Positions 1 through 5,861 of a stretch of 5,861 nt of DNA are shown here, piece after piece. The DNA comes from Schaedlerella sp. Its GTDB lineage: Bacteria > Bacillota > Clostridia > Lachnospirales > Lachnospiraceae. Within the stretch, counting starts at the first letter, position 1, and the number at the start of each line of letters is the position of its first letter. A model generated the notes under the pieces. It ran no database searches and was not told the origin of the DNA. It saw only the letters and a list, made by a program, of their open reading frames with translations. The stretch is from NCBI GenBank assembly GCA_020024595.1, contig JAHHTO010000151.1, positions 1 through 5,861 of the forward strand. Reading direction: 5' to 3'. The translations under genes were made by a program, and so were the position numbers.

Positions 1-1111
1 ACAGGCAGCAGATAATTATTGGAAGTCTTGGATGCAGGAAGGAAAAGAAATACCGGAGTCGGAAATTTCAGAAATTGTAAAAACAAATCTTATCGCAGTG
101 AAGGCGGTGTGCGTAGATGGATATATTCCGGCTGATCTCACAGGACACTATTTCTGCAATAAGATGCCATGTTATTATGCAAGGGATTCTATTATGGTTG
201 CGAGAGCATTTTTCTTGGCTGGACATATACGAGAGTGTAGAGATATTCTTGTTTATTTGTTACAGAGGAAAAGAAAAGAGAATGGGGAATTTTATCAGAG
301 ATATGATGGATATGGTGAGCCAAATGAAGGTGCTAACAATAATGTTTTCCATCAGATTGACTCCATAGGATATTTTTGTCGAATGATTTTTGAATTTTAT
401 AAAGAAACGGGAGAAGTGCTTGCGCAGGAATCTTTGTTGGAGGAACTGACAGATGTAATTGTCCATGCCGAACAGAAATTTGGATTAGTTGGACCAGAAG
501 GTGGTGTAAATGAAGGGGTATTTGGTGGAGCATTTATTACTTCCTCAAATATGTTTATTTATGGTGGAATTAAGGCTGCAGAGTCTCTTTTTAAAATTTT
601 AGGAAATAGCGTTTATGAGAGTAAATGTAACGAAATTTGCAAACAGATTTATCAGGGAATTCATACGACTTATGATGAAAAAATCGGAAGATATAATTAT
701 GGTTATGTAAATTATCATGATCATACTGTACGTAAATATGATACACCACAGTATTTTGGCCCATTGTATGGATATCCGAATGATGAATATATGAAAGAAA
801 CACATCATTATTTTTTGAAGTACGCTTCCTTTTTTGTAGATGGTATTGGTTACTCGGAGCAGGAATACCATCATGGACCGTGGTTATTTAACACATTAGC
901 ATGCGCGGAATATTGTAAACGCAGTGGTGAGGAAGAAGAATATCGAAAAAAAATGAAGTGGGCGATACGTCACAGCAATAAATATGGTTTAATGCCAGAA
1001 GCAGTGGATGCGGATAACGAAGAAAATTGTTTTATAAATCCACTAAGTTGGGCATGTGCGGAATTCGTGTCAAGTTGTTTTAGTGAAAGGGAATGGAAAT
1101 ATGAAGAATAA
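1..1111 (+). CDS. GH15-like glucoamylase-type glycoside hydrolase, C-terminal part (5' end outside window)
   Basis: The reading frame is open from the first full codon (base 2) and gives ten residues (QAADNYWKSW) before the Met at 32. That Met is therefore internal, and the gene starts upstream of the window. Counting from it, 359 residues remain. They resemble the catalytic (alpha/alpha)6 barrel of bacterial glucoamylase/trehalase-type GH15 proteins: YYARDS at 48-53 (the family's W-x-RD element), HQID at 107-110 (counterpart of QLDE), a helical stretch with GGAFITSSNM at 165-174, YDTPQYFGPLYG at 236-247, HGPWLFNTLA at 281-290, and GLMPEAVD at 319-326. Glu323 fits the family's catalytic base and Glu161 is a possible general acid; both are inferred without an alignment. 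The family releases glucose by inversion from alpha-glucan or related ends. The stop overlaps the next gene by 11 bases, so this belongs to the glucan operon. Family placement is fairly sure, substrate is not. The N-terminal beta-sandwich domain usual in bacterial GH15 enzymes, and any signal peptide, would lie outside the window. Confidence 0.82.
   Translation, partial: QAADNYWKSWMQEGKEIPESEISEIVKTNLIAVKAVCVDGYIPADLTGHYFCNKMPCYYARDSIMVARAFFLAGHIRECRDILVYLLQRKRKENGEFYQRYDGYGEPNEGANNNVFHQIDSIGYFCRMIFEFYKETGEVLAQESLLEELTDVIVHAEQKFGLVGPEGGVNEGVFGGAFITSSNMFIYGGIKAAESLFKILGNSVYESKCNEICKQIYQGIHTTYDEKIGRYNYGYVNYHDHTVRKYDTPQYFGPLYGYPNDEYMKETHHYFLKYASFFVDGIGYSEQEYHHGPWLFNTLACAEYCKRSGEEEEYRKKMKWAIRHSNKYGLMPEAVDADNEENCFINPLSWACAEFVSSCFSEREWKYEE
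1086..1092 (+). promoter_or_regulatory. Ribosome binding site that sets the GH31 start at 1101
   Basis: AAAGGGA lies 8 bases before ATG at 1101, inside the 3' end of the GH15-like gene. An earlier in-frame ATG at 1056 would add 15 residues that merely read another frame of the upstream gene's end, and I saw no comparable purine-rich site in front of it. The 1101 start gives an 11-base overlap with the upstream stop, typical of translational coupling. Confidence 0.6.
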
Positions 1112-4100
1112 AGTGCGCAAAACAGAATTTGTAAATATGCTCAAATTCTGTCTGACAGGAAATATAGAGCCTGTGGAATCATTAATTACAGAACTACTTC
1201 CTACAAAAGAATTAGATTTTCATGATCAATGTTTATTGTTATTCCTAATAGGAGAGTATACCAGAATTTCAGAAAATCCGTATTTTTATCAAATATATAT
1301 TAAGAGAATTGAGGAGATACAGGACGAAGTAGAAAAAATGGCATATCAGAAATATTGCAGACTTGATAATGAAAAAGAAAGCTTTTATAGCGATAATTTT
1401 GGAATGGCTTATGGCGCTCTTTATAATAGTAATCTGTTTGCAAAAAGAGAAAAAATAGAAGAAGCAATACACGAAATGAAAAATTACGCTTATGCAAACT
1501 ATACTTCGGAAGGAAAACTTGTAGATGAAAGACATGGGAGCATTTCTACAGCGAGAATGCTGTGGTTATGCGTTCCGTTTGGATTATTTACTCCTGAAGA
1601 CTTAGTATTAGTAGCAGCAATTCCAGATATGCAGAAGACAGAAGAGCAGATGGATTTTGCAATGTTGGGATGGTATTTTGCAGAAAAAGCAGACTATCGT
1701 CAGGCAAGAAATTATCTTGGACGACTGAACTCTGAGGATGAATTTGTACAAGCTGTGAAAGGAATTGTAGAGGAGAAATTAAGACAGGCCGGAATGCTCA
1801 GTGGCTCACCGATTTTACATGTTCCATGTGGTAATTTTAATCGTTATGAACATCGGAATTATGAAAGAGAGCCATGGTTTCCTAAAAATCAAGAGGAAGT
1901 TTATCTAAATGCAGCAACTTGGCCGGTAAAATATCCAGAAGATATTGTTGTATTTTGGAGAACTTCAACAGGTAGAACAGGTAAGAGCATTGGATGTTAT
2001 CGATCGGAGTATGAGAATTATCGCTTTTATATTGGGAAATTTGAAGGTGGAGAAGAGGTAACATATTATTTTCAGGCAGGGGACTATTGTACTGATGAAT
2101 ATACATTTTTTACGCAGGAAAAGGAAATTATTACTGAAGCAGGATTTTTAAATAGGAACGGAAACCAAACTATTTTAGAATTACGTTCAAATAAAGGAAA
2201 GTTTTATCGCTGGGTAAAAGAAAAGGAACATGGGTTATTCCGTTATACAATAAAAAGTATGGAATGGGAAATGTGTCAGAGCAGAGTGGCAGATTGGTAC
2301 CCTGTTGAGGAAGTAGCAGAATTTTTCAAAAAAGAGAGTGGACTTTGGATTGAAGAAATTTTTTTCTGGAAAGAAGGAGAAAAAATCATTACCTCTGGAA
2401 TCAAGGTTGCTGCATCAAAAACTGAGCATTTTTACGGATTTGGAGAACGTTACAATGATATTGATCAGCGTGGAAATCTTGTAGATGTATATGTGTATAA
2501 TCAATATAAAAATCAGGGGATTCGTACATATTTCCCAATGCCCTATTTTTTAAGTTCTGAAGGCTATGGTTTTTACCTTCCAACAGATCGTTATGTGGAA
2601 TTTGACTTATGTAGGGAAGATGTGGGACAATGGAAAGCTGAGGTACAGATAGAAGAATTGTCTTGGTATCGCTTTTCTGGAACACCAAAAGAAATGGTTG
2701 GACAGTTTACAAGTCTAACAGGAAGACCGGTGATGATTCCGGAATGGGCATTTGGTCCATGGATGTCCAGTAACAATTGGGACAGTGAAGCAGAAGTTAA
2801 AAAACAGGTAGAACTGACAAAAAAATATGATATTCCTGCTACAGTTCTTGTGATTGAAGCATGGAGTGATGAGGCAACATATTATATTTTTAATGATGCT
2901 GTGTATGAGGAAAACAGCGGTAAGGATGGATTTTTGTATAGTGATTTCCACTTTCCAAAATGGGGAAAATGGCCGGATCCGAAAGGAATGGTAAAATATT
3001 TGCATGAAAATGGGATGAAGTGTATTCTTTGGCAAATACCAATTATTAAATATATGAATTCTCTTCATCATTTGCAAAAGGACAGAGATGAAAAATATGC
3101 ATTGGAAAAAGGATATTGTGCCAAAAAGAGTGATGGTATACCTTATCGTATGCCGGAGGGATGGTTTACAGACAGTCTTCTAATGGATTATACAAGTGAA
3201 AATGCATGTGATTGGTGGATGAAGAAACGTCAGTATTTAGTTGATGAAATACAGATTGATGGTTTCAAGACGGATGGTGGAGAGTTTGTATTTGGGGATG
3301 ATGTAGTATTTGCTGATGGTCGAACTGGAAAAGAAATGCGAAATGCATATCCGAACCTTTATATTCAAAAGCACTATGACTATATTCATGAGAAACGAGA
3401 TGGAATTGTGTTCAGTAGAGCTGGATTTACAGGTGCCTGTCGGATGCCAGCACATTGGGCAGGAGATGAGAAATCCACGTTTTCCGCATTTCGCAGAAAT
3501 TTATGTGCCGGATTGAATGCAGGAATATCTGGGGTTTCATTCTGGGGGTGGGATTTTGCGGGATTTAGCGGAGAAATTCCAAGTGCAGAGCTCTTTGTAA
3601 GATCTGCATCCATGGCGGCATTTTGTCCGATTATGCAGTATCATGCAGAGAGCAAAGCAGAGTATAATCAGGATAGAACTCCTTGGAATATAGCAGAGAG
3701 AAGGAATGCACCGTGGGTAATCGATGTGTACCGTTATTATGCAAAATTACGTATGGCAATGCTCCCATATATTATGGAGTGTGCCAAGAAGTCTGTAGAA
3801 ACAGGAGTGCCAATGATGCGTGCACTGTGGTTGGAGTTTCCAGAAGATAAAAAGGCAGGAAGTATCTTTGATCAATATATGTTTGGAGATGATTTTATGG
3901 TAGCACCAATTGTAGAAGAAAGTACAACAGAGCGTACGGTATATGTTCCGAAAGGAAATTGGAGAAATATTTTTACAGGTGAATCATTCCATGGTGGACA
4001 AAGTGTGAGAATGCATGCTGCTGTAGACGAAATTATTGTATTGCAGAGGCAAGAGTCTAGTTGGAAAGTTGAGTTAGATGACGAATTTAAATTTATAAAG

Positions 4101-4112
4101 GAGGCGGAATAA
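1101..4112 (+). CDS. Glycoside hydrolase family 31 enzyme (alpha-glucosidase or alpha-glucosyltransferase type) with N-terminal extension
   Basis: This 1003-residue protein carries the full GH31 signature. FYGFGERYND (444-453) belongs to the N-terminal beta-sandwich. The catalytic barrel begins near PEWAFGPWMSSNNW (547-560). GFKTDGGE places the retaining nucleophile at Asp725, and HWAGDE places the acid/base at Asp789. A C-terminal beta domain holds the MFGDDFMVAPI and VYVPKGNWRN elements. Two parts precede these: a mostly helical region (about 1-235) with LWLCVPFGLFTPED at 154-167, reminiscent of GH15 barrels, and a probable Ig-like sandwich (about 238-342). Many GH31 alpha-glucosidases are roughly 650-800 residues, so this one is long. 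No signal peptide or membrane segment is seen, suggesting a cytoplasmic enzyme. The Met at 1101 was preferred over 1056 because of the ribosome binding site and the overlap with the upstream stop. Family members act on alpha-glucosides, alpha-xylosides or sulfoquinovosides, and some transfer glucosyl units. The neighbours favour an alpha-gluco-oligosaccharide substrate, but linkage and hydrolysis versus transfer cannot be decided here. Confidence 0.93.
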   Translation: MKNKVRKTEFVNMLKFCLTGNIEPVESLITELLPTKELDFHDQCLLLFLIGEYTRISENPYFYQIYIKRIEEIQDEVEKMAYQKYCRLDNEKESFYSDNFGMAYGALYNSNLFAKREKIEEAIHEMKNYAYANYTSEGKLVDERHGSISTARMLWLCVPFGLFTPEDLVLVAAIPDMQKTEEQMDFAMLGWYFAEKADYRQARNYLGRLNSEDEFVQAVKGIVEEKLRQAGMLSGSPILHVPCGNFNRYEHRNYEREPWFPKNQEEVYLNAATWPVKYPEDIVVFWRTSTGRTGKSIGCYRSEYENYRFYIGKFEGGEEVTYYFQAGDYCTDEYTFFTQEKEIITEAGFLNRNGNQTILELRSNKGKFYRWVKEKEHGLFRYTIKSMEWEMCQSRVADWYPVEEVAEFFKKESGLWIEEIFFWKEGEKIITSGIKVAASKTEHFYGFGERYNDIDQRGNLVDVYVYNQYKNQGIRTYFPMPYFLSSEGYGFYLPTDRYVEFDLCREDVGQWKAEVQIEELSWYRFSGTPKEMVGQFTSLTGRPVMIPEWAFGPWMSSNNWDSEAEVKKQVELTKKYDIPATVLVIEAWSDEATYYIFNDAVYEENSGKDGFLYSDFHFPKWGKWPDPKGMVKYLHENGMKCILWQIPIIKYMNSLHHLQKDRDEKYALEKGYCAKKSDGIPYRMPEGWFTDSLLMDYTSENACDWWMKKRQYLVDEIQIDGFKTDGGEFVFGDDVVFADGRTGKEMRNAYPNLYIQKHYDYIHEKRDGIVFSRAGFTGACRMPAHWAGDEKSTFSAFRRNLCAGLNAGISGVSFWGWDFAGFSGEIPSAELFVRSASMAAFCPIMQYHAESKAEYNQDRTPWNIAERRNAPWVIDVYRYYAKLRMAMLPYIMECAKKSVETGVPMMRALWLEFPEDKKAGSIFDQYMFGDDFMVAPIVEESTTERTVYVPKGNWRNIFTGESFHGGQSVRMHAAVDEIIVLQRQESSWKVELDDEFKFIKEAE
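4097..4104 (+). promoter_or_regulatory. Strong ribosome binding site of the GH13 gene
   Basis: AAAGGAGG sits inside the last codons of the GH31 gene, 7 bases before ATG at 4112. The start shares its A with the upstream TAA stop (TAATG), a classic arrangement for termination-reinitiation. This is the best Shine-Dalgarno match in the window, so the GH13 gene may be translated well independently of reinitiation. Confidence 0.8.
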
Positions 4113-5716
4113 TGGAGTGGTGGAAGAAAGCAGTTGTTTATCAGATTTATCCTATGAGCTTTAAAGACAGCAATTCTGACGGAATAGGAGACTTGGGAGG
4201 AGTTTTGGAAAAAGTAGAGTATTTAAAAGAGTTGGGAGTGGATATTCTCTGGATGACCCCGATATATGAATCACCTATGGATGATAATGGATATGATATC
4301 AGTGATTACTATAAAATAAATCCTCTGTTTGGTACGATGGAGCAGTTTGAGATGCTTCTATCTGTATTACATGAGAGAGGAATGAAGCTGATTATGGATC
4401 TCGTAGTAAATCATACAAGTGATGAGCACCCATGGTTTCAAGAAGCTCGGAAAGATAAGAATAGCAAGTATCATGATTTCTATATTTGGAAGGATAAGCC
4501 AATTACAGACCAAAAGTCTTTCTTTAGTGGGTCTGTTTGGGAATACAATGAGGAAACTGATGAATATTATTATCATTTGTTTAGTCGTAGGCAGCCAGAT
4601 TTGAACTGGGATAATCCAGAAGTCAGAAAAGAAGTCTATCGCCTGATTAATTGGTGGTTGGATAAAGGGATTGATGGCTTTCGTATGGATGTTATTGATT
4701 TAATCGGAAAAATTCCAGAAGAATGTGTCATGTTTGGTGAAAAATCTCATGTGTATTTACAGGAAATGTATCGAGAATGCTTTGAGGGAAGAAATGTATT
4801 CACGGTGGGAGAAACTTCTTTTGCTACTCCAATCAGTGCACCACTATATTCAGCCAAAGAACGTAAAGAACTGACAATGGTCTTTGGATTCGAGCATTTA
4901 GGTTTGGAGGAAGTCAGAGGAAATGGAAAATGGGATTTGAAAGAACTGGATGTCAATGAACTGAAACAAGTATTTAAAGTATGGCAGAATGCATTACATG
5001 AAAAAGGTTGGAATAGCTTGTTCTGGTCTAATCATGATCAACCGAGAATTGTGTCACGTATGGGAGATGATAAAAAATATAGAAAAGAAAGTGCAAAAAT
5101 GCTGGGTATGATTCTACATGGAATGCAGGGAACTCCTTATATTTATCAGGGGGAAGAAATTGGAATGACAAATGTAAAATTTCCGCTGAATGAATATAAA
5201 GATGTTGAAACCATGAATATGGTTAAAGAAAAACAGGAAGACGGATGGACAATGGAGAAAATCATGCAAGGAATTTATGCAAAAGGCAGGGATAATGCAA
5301 GAACTCCCATTCAGTGGAACAGTGAAGAATATGCTGGATTTTCCGATCATGAGCCATGGATAAAGGTGAATCCAAATTATCAGGAAATTAACGTAGAAGA
5401 AGCACTAAAAGATCCAGATTCTATTTTCTATTTTTATCAGGAGCTGATCCAATTAAGAAAAAAATATGATATCATTAGTACTGGTGATTTTGAACTACTC
5501 TTTGAAGCTGATCCAAGAATTTTTGCATATAAAAGAGAACATGAAGGAGAGACATTGGTTGTACTTGCAAACTTTACTGGTGAAGAAATTTTCTGCGATT
5601 GTAAACAGGAAATTTCATGGGGAAGGGGGGAAGTGTTGCTTTCAAATTACCATCGAGATAAGGTAGATGAGCAAATGACACTTCGTCCGTATGAAGGATT
5701 GATATTTATAAGATAG
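4112..5716 (+). CDS. GH13 oligo-1,6-glucosidase (GH13_31, MalL/DexB-like)
   Basis: This 534-residue protein matches the full length of oligo-1,6-glucosidases and glucan 1,6-alpha-glucosidases, which remove glucose from the non-reducing ends of isomalto-oligosaccharides, panose or dextran fragments. All four conserved GH13 regions are present: DLVVNH (96-101); GFRMDV (189-194) with nucleophile Asp193; VGE (232-234) with acid/base Glu234; and NHDQP (307-311) with transition-state-stabilising Asp309. The loop DSNSDGIGD (19-27) matches the calcium-binding loop of this group. Val194, just after the nucleophile, is the residue linked in this subfamily to alpha-1,6 preference; maltases usually carry Thr or Ala there. 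Domain B spans roughly 102-172, and a C-terminal beta domain runs from about 460 to the end (LRPYEGLIFIR). No signal peptide is seen, so the enzyme is probably cytoplasmic. It is the last gene of the overlapping hydrolase cluster. Trehalose-6-phosphate hydrolase is a related alternative but less likely given the neighbours. I cannot choose between the symbols malL and dexB. Confidence 0.95.
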   Translation: MEWWKKAVVYQIYPMSFKDSNSDGIGDLGGVLEKVEYLKELGVDILWMTPIYESPMDDNGYDISDYYKINPLFGTMEQFEMLLSVLHERGMKLIMDLVVNHTSDEHPWFQEARKDKNSKYHDFYIWKDKPITDQKSFFSGSVWEYNEETDEYYYHLFSRRQPDLNWDNPEVRKEVYRLINWWLDKGIDGFRMDVIDLIGKIPEECVMFGEKSHVYLQEMYRECFEGRNVFTVGETSFATPISAPLYSAKERKELTMVFGFEHLGLEEVRGNGKWDLKELDVNELKQVFKVWQNALHEKGWNSLFWSNHDQPRIVSRMGDDKKYRKESAKMLGMILHGMQGTPYIYQGEEIGMTNVKFPLNEYKDVETMNMVKEKQEDGWTMEKIMQGIYAKGRDNARTPIQWNSEEYAGFSDHEPWIKVNPNYQEINVEEALKDPDSIFYFYQELIQLRKKYDIISTGDFELLFEADPRIFAYKREHEGETLVVLANFTGEEIFCDCKQEISWGRGEVLLSNYHRDKVDEQMTLRPYEGLIFIR

Positions 5717-5796
5717 AAGAACAGAGTTAATATGGAAACTTGTCTGTGTCTTCCTTTCATTTATGGTAATTAGAATCAAGAAGGCAGGAAAATATT

Positions 5797-5861
5797 ATGA
5801 AACGAAAAGCGTTCAAAGCAGCATTACCACATACCATTCCAATTTGTGTTGGATTTCTGTT
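5797..5861 (+). CDS. azlC: Probable AzlC-family branched-chain amino acid exporter, N-terminal fragment
   Basis: Only 21 complete codons lie in the window. After a basic start (MKRKAFK) they read AALPHTIPICVGFL, which matches the typical opening of AzlC proteins: a short basic cytoplasmic tail, then the first membrane helix with a T-I-P-I-x-x-G-F pattern. AzlC works with the small AzlD protein to export branched-chain amino acids. A modest ribosome binding site (AGGA at 5786-5789, 7 bases from the ATG) supports the start. The gene lies 80 bases past the GH13 stop on the same strand, and its role is unrelated to glucan breakdown, so it probably begins a separate unit. The call rests on a short stretch recalled by eye; another multi-pass membrane protein is possible. 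Confidence 0.65.
   Translation, partial: MKRKAFKAALPHTIPICVGFL

Noticed and set aside
946..953. Run of eight A bases in the GH15-like gene, a possible slippage or frameshift site.
   Set aside because: The frame continues unchanged through the conserved MPEAVD motif to a stop that overlaps the next gene, so nothing suggests a frameshift.
1056..1100. Alternative upstream start of the GH31 gene, adding 15 residues.
   Set aside because: The added residues come from reading the end of the GH15-like gene in another frame, and the better-placed ribosome binding site is before 1101.
2715..3077. Reverse-strand open frame of 120 codons antisense to the GH31 catalytic barrel.
   Set aside because: It lies wholly opposite a strongly conserved coding region, has no recognisable domain, and its Phe/Ile/His-rich composition is what antisense AT-rich coding DNA produces. 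The other minus-strand frames are rejected on the same grounds.
5625..5630. Run of six G bases near the end of the GH13 gene, a possible sequencing error or frameshift.
   Set aside because: The frame after it encodes the expected family C-terminus (LLSNY and LRPYEG elements), so the gene is intact.
5734..5762. Possible weak terminator after the GH13 gene: GGAAAC and GTCTTCC can pair with one bulged base around an 8-base loop, followed by TTTCATTT.
   Set aside because: The stem is only six pairs, half of them A-T, with a bulge and a broken T tract. It could form by chance, so it is not annotated as a terminator.
5740..5767. Possible promoter before the azlC-like gene: TTGTCT and TATGGT spaced 16 bases apart.
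   Set aside because: Both boxes match the consensus imperfectly, and AT-rich gaps often give such pairs by chance. It also overlaps the possible hairpin, so neither reading is favoured.

Overview
The window looks like chromosomal DNA of a low-GC Gram-positive bacterium of the Clostridia, most like a gut Lachnospiraceae member. This is inferred from the AT-rich sequence, frequent AGA/AGG arginine codons, AGGAGG-type ribosome binding sites, dense one-strand packing, and how familiar the proteins look. No rRNA or other taxonomic marker is present, so the assignment is approximate.

Layout, all on the + strand: (1) 1-1111, the C-terminal part of a glycoside hydrolase family 15 (GH15)-like glucoamylase-type protein, cut by the window edge. 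(2) 1101-4112, a complete 1003-residue GH31 enzyme (alpha-glucosidase or alpha-glucosyltransferase type) with about 340 extra residues before the usual GH31 domains. (3) 4112-5716, a complete 534-residue GH13 enzyme of the oligo-1,6-glucosidase group (MalL/DexB-like, GH13_31). (4) 5717-5796, an 80-base gap with no convincing signal. (5) 5797-5861, the first 21 codons of a probable AzlC-family branched-chain amino acid exporter subunit, cut by the right edge.

The three hydrolases overlap (11 bases, then a 1-base TAATG junction), so they are almost certainly co-transcribed and translationally coupled. No signal peptide is visible on the two complete enzymes, which points to cytoplasmic processing of imported alpha-gluco-oligosaccharides. 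A simple model is that the GH15 and GH31 enzymes attack linkages or ends that the alpha-1,6-specific GH13 enzyme cannot, together releasing glucose from a mixed-linkage or branched alpha-glucan. The exact substrate cannot be read from the sequence. No transporter or regulator of the operon lies in this window.

No mobile element, CRISPR array, RNA gene or long repeat was seen. The most unusual element is the N-terminal helical extension of the GH31 protein, which carries a GH15-like sequence signature and may be a relic or accessory (alpha/alpha)-barrel segment.
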